Of a stretch of DNA of 64,000 nt, positions 57,940 through 64,000 are shown piece after piece. The translations under genes and the position numbers were made by a program. Location of the stretch: the NCBI GenBank assembly GCA_944382875.1, contig CALWNQ010000001.1, forward strand, positions 1 through 64,000. Direction: 5' to 3'. Origin of the DNA: an uncultured Clostridia bacterium (lineage in GTDB: Bacteria > Bacillota > Clostridia > Oscillospirales > Ruminococcaceae). Within the stretch, counting starts at the first letter, position 1. Each line of letters starts with the position of its first letter. The notes below the pieces were generated by a model, which saw nothing but the letters and a program-made list of their open reading frames with translations, was not told the origin of the DNA and did no database searches.

Positions 57940-59063
57940 CCGGCGGGAACAACCGGCGTCCGGTTTTCCGATGGGCGCTGCTGGCGGCGGCGGGGCTGAC
58001 AGCCTATTGCCTGGCGGCGCATCCGTCGATTGCGGCCGCGTTGCTTCAAAAAATCGGACAGGCCTTCTTTCCGTTTTTCCTGGGGCTGGGCATTGCCTTT
58101 GCGCTCAATGTGCCGCTCTGCTTTATCGAAGAAAAACTCTTTGCCAAACGAAAAATCAAACGCGCCTATTCCCTGCTGCTGGCCTGCGTTTTTGTGCTTG
58201 GCGGACTTGCCGTCCTGCTCTTCCTGATTTTGCCGCAGCTCCGGAAAAGCGCCGCTTCCCTTTGGGAGAAACTGCCCGGCTACCTCACCGAGCTGGAAAC
58301 GTGGGCACGGGATAAGGCGGACGGAATCGGCGGTTCTGCGGCAGCGCTGCTGGAAGAAGCCATCGGTCAGCTTCGGAGCAGCGCCGAACCGGGACCGCAA
58401 CTTTTGCGCTCCACCGTGGATATCGCACAGAACACGGTGAGCGGTATGATAAACGCAAGTGCCGGAGTAGTTTTCTCCATCTATCTGCTCGCCCGGAAGG
58501 AATCGCTCTGCAAAGCCTGCAAACAGGTGCTGTACGCCTTTCTGCCGAAAGAATGGGCGGAAAAGCTGGCAGATGTCGGCTCCCTGACCGCCGTCACTTT
58601 CCGGCGGTTCGCTTCGGGGCAGCTAACCGAGGCGCTGCTCCTGGGCGCGATGTGCTTTCTTGGGATGGCTGTTTTCCGGATGCCTTATGCGCTGCTGATT
58701 TCAGTGATCGTGGGCGTCACTGCCCTCATTCCCATTTTCGGCGCCTTTTTCGGCGGAGCTGCCGGCGCCCTTATCCTGCTCACCGAACGGCCGGCGCTGG
58801 CGCTCTGGTTTTTGGTCTTCCTGATCGTTTTGCAGCAGTTTGAAAACAACTTCCTCTACCCCCGTGTTGTGGGCGATTCGGTGGGACTGCCCGGCATCTG
58901 GGTGCTGCTGGCCGTCACGGCGGGAGGCAGCGCTTTCGGGGCAGCCGGAATGCTGATCGGAATCCCGGCGGCGTCGGTGCTCTACACCCTGTTCCGGGAA
59001 ACGGTGCATAAACGGCTGAAAGGAAAGGGGCTCTCTCCGGAAGAACTTCCCAAAAAGAAATGA
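57936..59063 (+). CDS. AI-2E/PerM-family membrane protein
   Basis: A 375-residue membrane protein with about seven to eight helices. The conserved parts are FFPFFLGLGIAFALNVPLCF near the N-terminus, LFLILPQLRKSAASLWEKLP, FRRFASGQLTEALLLGAMCF, and PIFGAFFGGAAGALILLTER with NNFLYPRVVGDSVGLPGIWV. The family is variously called AI-2 exporter, permease or PerM; substrates are disputed, and Clostridial members (YtvI-like) are linked to sporulation. It starts with GTG at 57936 (AGGAG at nine bases), overlapping the lipoprotein stop. Confidence 0.88.
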   Translation: MTGGNNRRPVFRWALLAAAGLTAYCLAAHPSIAAALLQKIGQAFFPFFLGLGIAFALNVPLCFIEEKLFAKRKIKRAYSLLLACVFVLGGLAVLLFLILPQLRKSAASLWEKLPGYLTELETWARDKADGIGGSAAALLEEAIGQLRSSAEPGPQLLRSTVDIAQNTVSGMINASAGVVFSIYLLARKESLCKACKQVLYAFLPKEWAEKLADVGSLTAVTFRRFASGQLTEALLLGAMCFLGMAVFRMPYALLISVIVGVTALIPIFGAFFGGAAGALILLTERPALALWFLVFLIVLQQFENNFLYPRVVGDSVGLPGIWVLLAVTAGGSAFGAAGMLIGIPAASVLYTLFRETVHKRLKGKGLSPEELPKKK

Positions 59064-59092
59064 AACACCCTGCCGAAACAGGGTGTTTTTCG
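59064..59092 (+). terminator. Intrinsic terminator after the PerM-like gene
   Basis: AACACCCTG...CAGGGTGTT stem followed by TTTCG. Confidence 0.85.
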
Positions 59093-59102
59093 TCTAATTA
59101 GC

Positions 59103-59768
59103 TCACTCATAAAATCCATTTTTGTTGCAAATCTCCTGTACTGTTTCGGCAAAAATACTGCGGGATTTTTTCTGCGGATCGGTATTCTTCTTCTTTTTGT
59201 CCAGATAAAGATCCCGGACCTCCTGCCAAAGCCGGTTTTTCTTGCAGAAATCGATCTTTTGGGGCAGCAGGTAATATCCTTTCGGCTGATATTGCCATAA
59301 ATACTCCTGCTTTGCCCCCCACATCGATTGACATGGAGAGGAATTCTGCTTCCGGCAATGGATATACTGCTGCCGGCTGTCTGCACAGCGATATACAATG
59401 GCAAAATCACAGCTGTGGAGAATCCGGGAGTTTGCTCTGTCTTTCACTTTGATGGTAAAGACCCGTGTGCTGTCCTCACAAAAACCATACCCATACTGCC
59501 ATGTGTATCGGTTAAACGCATTCATCAGGATGGTTTTAATCTTTTTGGGAGAATAATTCTCTTTTGCATCATGGACTTCGATATTCACATCAAAATCGAA
59601 TCCGATATTGTTCTCAGGATTCCAAGTAATCATGTTTCGGCTTTCACTTCCCACAAACTGGAATTGAAAGGCAAACCGATCTCGCACCTCGTTCTGCACT
59701 GATTTGATCAACTCAATGAGTTCTTTTTTCAAAGGTTTGGTTTGACTTTTCGGAACATAGTTATACAT
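59103..59768 (-). CDS. Orphan nucleotidyltransferase-fold protein, unknown function
   Basis: A 221-residue protein. A minimal nucleotidyltransferase site is visible: G40-S41 in FQFVGSESRNM, D58-F-D60 in GFDFDVNIEV, and a third carboxylate, D121, in ILHSCDFAIVYR. A helical C-terminal part follows, with KGYYLLPQKIDFCKKNRLW and NTDPQKKSRSIFAETVQEIC. Similar solitary proteins occur in Clostridia; I do not know a tested one. It could modify RNA or protein by adding nucleotides, or make a nucleotide signal. It has its own strong promoter, is AT-rich against its surroundings, and has no effector neighbour. The ATG at 59768 has AAAGGAG. Confidence 0.72.
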   Translation of the reverse strand: MYNYVPKSQTKPLKKELIELIKSVQNEVRDRFAFQFQFVGSESRNMITWNPENNIGFDFDVNIEVHDAKENYSPKKIKTILMNAFNRYTWQYGYGFCEDSTRVFTIKVKDRANSRILHSCDFAIVYRCADSRQQYIHCRKQNSSPCQSMWGAKQEYLWQYQPKGYYLLPQKIDFCKKNRLWQEVRDLYLDKKKKNTDPQKKSRSIFAETVQEICNKNGFYE

Positions 59769-59828
59769 CGCAATACTCCTTTCGTTTCCCCGCACCGCCC
59801 ATTTAGAATTCGAAATCTAAATCGTTAT

Positions 59829-59857
59829 ATAATACTCCAATCTTTTTTGCTTGTCAA
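59829..59857 (-). promoter_or_regulatory. Promoter of the orphan nucleotidyltransferase gene
   Basis: Minus strand TTGACA (59852-59857), 17 bp, TATTAT (59829-59834), a near-consensus sigma-A promoter. Confidence 0.82.
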
Positions 59858-59887
59858 GAGCTTTCGCTCCGTACAGCTGCATTTTCC

Positions 59888-59937
59888 TGTAAAAAGGACA
59901 GTCCGGCCGGTTGGGCTGAACTGTCCCTTTTTTACAG
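59888..59937 (-). terminator. Intrinsic terminator at the 3' end of tadA
   Basis: A 15-bp stem (TGTAAAAAGGACAGT with ACTGTCC...TTTTTACA), which overlaps the tadA stop codon and runs into T-rich sequence on both strands. It may also insulate the promoter at 59829. Confidence 0.75.
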
Positions 59938-60393
59938 ATTGCGCAGTCTTTTGAAAAAGGAAGTGAGCAGCGCTGCCGATTCCTCGGCCAAAACGCCGCC
60001 GGTTACCTCCGGATGGTGGTTGAATTTTTCCCGAAACAGGTCGGTCACACTGCCGCAGCAGCCCGCTTTTCGGTCCGGCGCGCCGTATACCACCCGTTTG
60101 ATCCGGGCGTTGATGATTGCACCCGCGCACATCGGACAGGGCTCTAATGTCACATATAGTGTTGCCTTATGCAGCCGCCAGCCGCCCAGTTTGCGGCAGG
60201 CTTGCTCGATCGCCAGAATCTCGGCATGGGCAGTCGCCCGCCGGTCCAGCTCCCGCCGGTTATAGGCGGAGGCAATCACCTCGCCATCCCAGACCAGCAC
60301 CGCCCCGATCGGCGTTTCATCCTGCGCAGCCGCTTCCCGCGCCTGGTCAAGCGCCAGCCGCATATAGTATTCGTCTTGCTCGAGTGTCGCCAA
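59932..60393 (-). CDS. tadA: tRNA-specific adenosine deaminase
   Basis: A 153-residue zinc deaminase that converts A34 to inosine in tRNA-Arg(ACG). The zinc motifs are ATAHAEILAIEQAC (HAE) and EPCPMCAGAIINARI (PCxxC). The start is TTG at 60393, preceded by GAGGAGG. A frame can be read further upstream but lies inside the CPBP gene and has no ribosome site. It overlaps no other gene; the CPBP gene stops 12 bp upstream. Confidence 0.94.
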   Translation of the reverse strand: MATLEQDEYYMRLALDQAREAAAQDETPIGAVLVWDGEVIASAYNRRELDRRATAHAEILAIEQACRKLGGWRLHKATLYVTLEPCPMCAGAIINARIKRVVYGAPDRKAGCCGSVTDLFREKFNHHPEVTGGVLAEESAALLTSFFKRLRNL

Positions 60394-60404
60394 CAGAATC
60401 CTCC

Positions 60405-61469
60405 TCAGCCGATAATCTGCATATATCCAACCGCCTGGATCGCCCAAAGCACCGCTGCGATCACAAATATGGCGTTGCCGAAAAAGCGCAGCAATTTACC
60501 GGAAATTTTTGTGCTGGTATTCCCCGTGCTCAGTACAAATGGGTTCCCTTCCATCCTACAGAGCTGTACAAAGCAAAGCAACCCAATCGCAAGAATGGCA
60601 AGAAAGAGAAGATTCTGCATCACCACGCTCATCGAACCGGGGAAGAAATGCGGCATACACTCCAGCAGAACATCCAGCAGCAGGCAGGCAAACCGCCCCA
60701 TTACCGCCGTCCAAAGCGAACCGCTCCGGATCACAAAATAAGCCAGAACAAGCCCTAACGCAAAGGCACGAATATCTTTTGTCAGCGTATAATGAATGAG
60801 ACCGAAAGCCGCCGAAGATACCACAATCGCAAACGAATCCCCAAACCGGCGGAGTGACCGCAGAATAATTCCGCGGAATAGAAGTTCCTCCAGAATTGCC
60901 GGAAACAACAGAACCCGAAGCAGATACAAAATTATCGGCAGCGGATAGGCAGGAAACGCATTCCCCGGCGATAACATTAAGATATGAAAAGACTGCGCCG
61001 TTCGCGCCAGCAACATTCCCGCAAGATAAAAAATCACCCAAACCGCCATGCTGATCGGCACGGCGCATCCAATCATACGAGGTGCCGGCTGACGGAAAAA
61101 CGGTTTTGCATTCCGTTTATGAGGACGCAACACAACCGCTGCAAACAAAAGCGGCAATAATACAGAGGCAAGATAGCAGCAGAGCTGAACTGACTGTTGA
61201 TACAAAGCCTGTAAAGAAAAAGAAGCATATGTATCCGTCGCCATATAAACAAACGGCGCAAAAACCGCTGTCAAGAATATCTGCACCGGATAGGATGCCA
61301 ACAGCGGAATAACCAGAATTGCGATCAGGATCAGCCCGATTACCGCCGAATACTTCCAGATGGACCGGTTTTCCCGCAGCCATGGATCCTCTGAAACAAA
61401 CCCGTACCCATTCACATAAATATGGCCGGATGGCGGCGGAGAGCCGTTTCCATTCTGCCAGCGATTCAT
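60405..61469 (-). CDS. CPBP-family intramembrane metalloprotease (Abi/CAAX type)
   Basis: A 354-residue membrane protein with about eight helices. The CPBP signature is present: PAILEELLFRGIILRSLRRF (the EExxxR motif) and SSAAFGLIHYTLTKDIRAFA (the second motif with His). An N-terminal soluble Gly/Pro-rich segment of ~40 residues precedes the first helix. Such proteases process small membrane peptides or prenylated substrates, and some have bacteriocin self-immunity roles. No bacteriocin gene is nearby. ATG at 61469 with AGGAGG. It is followed after 12 bp by tadA. Confidence 0.88.
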   Translation of the reverse strand: MNRWQNGNGSPPPSGHIYVNGYGFVSEDPWLRENRSIWKYSAVIGLILIAILVIPLLASYPVQIFLTAVFAPFVYMATDTYASFSLQALYQQSVQLCCYLASVLLPLLFAAVVLRPHKRNAKPFFRQPAPRMIGCAVPISMAVWVIFYLAGMLLARTAQSFHILMLSPGNAFPAYPLPIILYLLRVLLFPAILEELLFRGIILRSLRRFGDSFAIVVSSAAFGLIHYTLTKDIRAFALGLVLAYFVIRSGSLWTAVMGRFACLLLDVLLECMPHFFPGSMSVVMQNLLFLAILAIGLLCFVQLCRMEGNPFVLSTGNTSTKISGKLLRFFGNAIFVIAAVLWAIQAVGYMQIIG

Positions 61470-61654
61470 AAGCAAAACCTCCTGCAAGATACATCTTTTC
61501 CTGTTATTTTATTTTATCATGCCGACTAAAAAAATAATAGAGAAGTTTTGTAAACATTCTGCGGCAGATTTCACGAGGTTTTTGCGAATTATTCGTCATA
61601 TAGAACAAAAAACGACATATTTCATACAAATCTGTGTATAATATATCTGCTTTC

Positions 61655-61698
61655 CATAATAAAACTGCTGCAAACAGGAATCTGTTCACAGCAGTTTG
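61655..61698 (-). terminator. Intrinsic terminator of the tRNA gene
   Basis: A long stem with arms AAACTGCTG and CAGCAGTTT plus an inner AACAG/CTGTT, followed on the minus strand by TATTATG. Confidence 0.72.
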
Positions 61699-61702
61699 GT
61701 TT

Positions 61703-61777
61703 TGGCGCCCCCTGCGAGAATCGAACTCACAACTAACCCTTAGGAGGGGCTTGTTATATCCATTTAACTAAGGGGAC
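61703..61777 (-). tRNA. tRNA-Arg (anticodon CCU)
   Basis: A 75-nt tRNA including an encoded CCA. Acceptor stem GTCCCCT pairs with AGGGGGC. The D arm contains GTTAAATGGATATAAC, the anticodon stem-loop is AGCCC-CTCCTAA-GGGTT with anticodon CCT, and the T arm contains GTTCGATTC. It reads AGG codons. It has its own promoter and terminator. Confidence 0.93.
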
Positions 61778-61796
61778 ACTCACAGGCGTTTTTTTT

Positions 61797-61825
61797 ATTA
61801 TATCGGATTATTTTAAAAAAAGCAA
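61797..61825 (-). promoter_or_regulatory. Promoter of tRNA-Arg
   Basis: Minus strand TTGCTT (61820-61825), 17 bp, TATAAT (61797-61802), about 20 bp before the tRNA. Confidence 0.75.
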
Positions 61826-61845
61826 GGGATTCCCCAAAAAAATGC

Positions 61846-61874
61846 TTGCAACTTTATAAACACTTTGCTATAAT
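61846..61874 (+). promoter_or_regulatory. Promoter of the TrkH/KtrB gene
   Basis: TTGCAA (61846-61851), 17 bp, TATAAT (61869-61874) with an extended TGC. About 20 bp separate it from the tRNA promoter, back to back. Confidence 0.78.
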
Positions 61875-61914
61875 CAAAATACCATGATTTAAAATGTGAA
61901 AAGAGGGTATTCTT

Positions 61915-63294
61915 TTGAAATCTGGAAGGTATACTTTGGATGGGCGCCAGGGAAGCCCGTTTTTCCGCAGTCCTGTTCAACTCATCGTATCCAGTTTTGC
62001 GGTGCTGATATTAGCTGGAGCCATTTTGCTGATGATGCCATTTTGCAGCAAAAGTGGACAGGTCACCCCTTTTATCGACGCGCTTTTTACTGCAACCTCC
62101 GCCACCTGTGTGACAGGATTGATTATTTACGACACCTATCTTTATTTTAATGTCATCGGCCAGAGCGTAATTCTTGGCCTGATCCAACTCGGCGGGCTGG
62201 GACTGGTGACTCTCACCAGCTTTTTCTATTATCTCATCGGAAAACGCCTGAGCTTGCGGACCGCACAGCTTGCGCAGGAATCGGTTTCGGCCGACGACCG
62301 CGTCAACACCGCCCACTTGGTCAAAATGGTAGTCGGCGTAACCTTCTGCTTTGAGGTGGTCGGCGCACTGCTGCTGATGCTGTATTTTGTGCCTGAATTC
62401 GGAAGCTATGGATTGTTTATGTCCTTTTTCTTCGCAATCTCCGCCTACTGCAACGCCGGTTTTGACCTGCTCGGCATGAACGGCGAATTTTCCAGCCTGA
62501 TTTCGGTCAATAGCAACCCGTTTGTTCTGCTTGTGCTCGCTGTGCTCATCATTTCCGGCGGCTTGGGATTTATCGTCTGGCAGGATCTGTGGCGGTTTCC
62601 CAAACGCCGCCACCTGCTGCTGCACAGCAAAATCGTGCTGGTCACAACGGCGGTGCTGATTATCAGCGGATTTTTCTGCTTCCTGATTTTGGAATGGAGC
62701 AATCCGGATACCATGGGAAAAATGCCGCTCGGGGATAAGCTGGTCAACGCGCTGTTCCAGTCGGTCACAACGCGGACCGCCGGCTTTGACAGCATCGGAA
62801 ACGGCCAGATGACAGTAGCCTCCAAATTTGTTTCCATCCTTTTGATGTTCATCGGCGCAGCCCCCGGCTCAACGGCCGGCGGCATTAAGGTGACCACTCT
62901 GGTTGTCATGCTGGTAACCGTTTTTTCGGTCATGCGCGGCAAATCCGATCCTGTTATCAAAAAGCACCGGATTGACAAAATGGTCGTCTACAAATCCCTG
63001 AGCGTTATCTTCCTCGGCGTTCTGCTGATCCTGATCTCAACCGGCGTCATCATGGCGACCGAATCGAGCAACTGGCAGATTGACGCGCTGTTTGAATCGA
63101 CCTCGGCTTTTGCGACCGTCGGGTTATCAGTGGGTGTTTCCGCGGATGCCCATTTGTTCAGCAAGGTGATTCTCATCATCACCATGTTTATGGGAAGAGT
63201 CGGGCCGGTTTCCTTTGCCCTTTCTATCTCCATGTCAGCTGGAAATCGGGAGAAAAAACAGATTATGCCCGAAGCAAAAATCTGGGTGGGATAA
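61915..63294 (+). CDS. K+ uptake channel subunit, TrkH/KtrB family
   Basis: A 459-residue membrane protein. Four pore-loop repeats are seen: DALFTATSATCVTGLIIYDT, ISAYCNAGFDLLGMNGEFSS, FQSVTTRTAGFDSIGNGQMT (with MFIGAAPGSTAGGIKVTTLV) and FESTSAFATVGLSVGVSADA. It passes K+ (or Na+/K+) when assembled with a cytoplasmic TrkA/KtrA ring, whose gene is not present next to it; the promoter and terminator frame this gene alone. It starts with TTG, supported by AGAGGG. Confidence 0.93.
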   Translation: MKSGRYTLDGRQGSPFFRSPVQLIVSSFAVLILAGAILLMMPFCSKSGQVTPFIDALFTATSATCVTGLIIYDTYLYFNVIGQSVILGLIQLGGLGLVTLTSFFYYLIGKRLSLRTAQLAQESVSADDRVNTAHLVKMVVGVTFCFEVVGALLLMLYFVPEFGSYGLFMSFFFAISAYCNAGFDLLGMNGEFSSLISVNSNPFVLLVLAVLIISGGLGFIVWQDLWRFPKRRHLLLHSKIVLVTTAVLIISGFFCFLILEWSNPDTMGKMPLGDKLVNALFQSVTTRTAGFDSIGNGQMTVASKFVSILLMFIGAAPGSTAGGIKVTTLVVMLVTVFSVMRGKSDPVIKKHRIDKMVVYKSLSVIFLGVLLILISTGVIMATESSNWQIDALFESTSAFATVGLSVGVSADAHLFSKVILIITMFMGRVGPVSFALSISMSAGNREKKQIMPEAKIWVG

Positions 63295-63299
63295 CATGC

Positions 63300-63334
63300 A
63301 AAAACCGCTGCCTTTCGTGGCAGCGGTTTCTTTA
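63300..63334. terminator. Bidirectional terminator between the K+ channel and dacF
   Basis: AAAACCGCTGCC...GGCAGCGGTTT stem flanked by A and T tracts; it meets the dacF stop codon at 63332. Confidence 0.85.
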
Positions 63335-64000
63335 TCCGCCCAACAGCATCTTCCAAATCAGCCCAAAAGCCGACCGGAAATTCATTTCCGGCACACCACA
63401 GGCCGCGGTCACCGGTACTTCCGCCAACAGGGAACCGTCCAGCGCCCAGTTTACCCGGCCGATCTCTTCTCCCGCTTCCACCGGAGCCGGAACCTCCTCC
63501 GGGATCGAAATGGTGCAGCTCACCTCCTCCGCTTTGCCCTTCGGGATGAGGATAGAGGGGATTTCCCCCACCGTTAACGGCAAGCTTCCCTGGGTGCCGC
63601 CTTTTACCGAAATTGCCTGCGGAAGCTCAACCGACGGGGTATAGCGTTCAAATCCCGAAAAGCCGTAATCCAAAAGCGACCGGCAGCTTTCAAACCGCTC
63701 GTCAGAAGTACTACTCCCCATTGAAACCGCAATCAACCGGACACCGTCCCGCTCAGCCGAAGCGGAAAGACAGCTGCCCGCCCCGTCGGTGGTGCCGGTT
63801 TTCAGTCCGGTGCAGCCCTCGTAAAAGCGCACCAGGCGGTTGGTATTGGAAAGCGCTGTTTCGCCGTTGCGGATCGAATCGGTCCAGATTGTGGTAAAGC
63901 GCAGAATGTCCGGATGCTTGAGCAATTCCCGCGACATGACCGCAATATCGTAGGCGGAAGAGAGGTGCCCTTCCTCGTCGAGCCCGGACGCGTTGCGGAA
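63332..64000 (-). CDS. D-alanyl-D-alanine carboxypeptidase (DacF/PBP5 type), C-terminal part
   Basis: The 3' part of a serine carboxypeptidase, cut by the window edge (223 codons seen including stop). The visible domain runs from FRNASGLDEEGHLSSAYDIA through CTGLKTGTTDGAGSCLSASA (the KTG motif) to a C-terminal PBP5_C-like beta domain (SLPLTVGEIPSILIPKGKAE) and ends in a hydrophobic SAFGLIWKMLL anchor. The SxxK and SxN motifs should lie beyond 64000. It trims pentapeptides in the cell wall; DacF is linked to spore cortex. In Bacillus dacF sits next to spoIIA, but here it is 20 kb away. Confidence 0.9.
   Translation of the reverse strand, partial: FRNASGLDEEGHLSSAYDIAVMSRELLKHPDILRFTTIWTDSIRNGETALSNTNRLVRFYEGCTGLKTGTTDGAGSCLSASAERDGVRLIAVSMGSSTSDERFESCRSLLDYGFSGFERYTPSVELPQAISVKGGTQGSLPLTVGEIPSILIPKGKAEEVSCTISIPEEVPAPVEAGEEIGRVNWALDGSLLAEVPVTAACGVPEMNFRSAFGLIWKMLLGG

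Overview
The window looks like chromosomal DNA of a spore-forming, Gram-positive Clostridia-type anaerobe, probably a gut member of the Oscillospirales/Ruminococcaceae group. The evidence is an intact spoIIAA-spoIIAB-sigF operon, spoVG, a SpoIVFA/SpoIVFB-like pair, a DacF-type D,D-carboxypeptidase, teichoic-acid-type surface polymer genes, and enzymes for fucose, mannosides and N-acetylgalactosamine. The genus is inference. Coding density is high. I see no phage, insertion sequence, CRISPR array or rRNA operon, and one tRNA. Many promoters can be read directly as a -35 box, a 17-bp spacer and a -10 box, often with an extended TGn element.

Layout. 0.1-2.8 kb: a two-gene chromate-family transporter divergent from a LysR regulator and an acetyltransferase. 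2.9-9.8 kb: a solitary L-fucose isomerase, an M23/M50 (SpoIVFA/FB-like) pair, a LacI regulator with an MFS carrier, and a secreted choline-binding-repeat serine hydrolase. 9.8-14.9 kb: secG-rnr, a PD-(D/E)XK-like/winged-helix protein, a YhhN protein, and a URO-D-fold gene with one in-frame TGA. 15-22.8 kb: pyruvate kinase, a winged-helix/LicC-like nucleotidyltransferase, a small Cys-rich protein, prmA, a second methyltransferase, an AT-rich diguanylate cyclase, and an NCS2 purine permease. 22.9-34.1 kb: a glycan block (LacI regulator, GH38, GH130, sugar isomerase, two Gfo/Idh/MocA proteins of which one is GH109-like, a MATE exporter, a TVP38 protein). 34.3-42.4 kb: peptide deformylase, then a leftward seven-gene surface-polymer cluster (flippase, LicD, polymerase/ligase, GT4, TagD, CDP-glycerol transferase, GT2). 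42.6-48.7 kb: the spoIIA operon, ppk/ppx, and a PepV-type dipeptidase. 48.8-54.2 kb: carB with a structured leader, a 0.7-kb intergenic region with DnaA-box-like sites and two Spo0A-box cores, alanine racemase, and a cupin. 54.3-64 kb: spoVG, a small membrane protein, acpS (with an odd run-on reading frame), nnr, a lipoprotein, a PerM/AI-2E-family protein, an orphan nucleotidyltransferase-fold protein, tadA, a CPBP protease, tRNA-Arg(CCU), a TrkH/KtrB K+ channel, and a truncated dacF at the right edge.

How it fits together. The cell appears to forage on host-type glycans (fucose, mannose, GalNAc). It probably builds a phosphocholine- and glycerol-phosphate-decorated surface polymer: LicC-like, LicD and TagD are all present, and a secreted enzyme carries choline-binding-type repeats. 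Sporulation genes are spread across the window. The items most worth a second look are the DnaA/Spo0A-box cluster near 52.2-52.6 kb, the switching carB leader, the in-frame TGA in the URO-D gene, the acpS run-on frame, the orphan nucleotidyltransferase, and the nuclease-like protein in the rnr operon.
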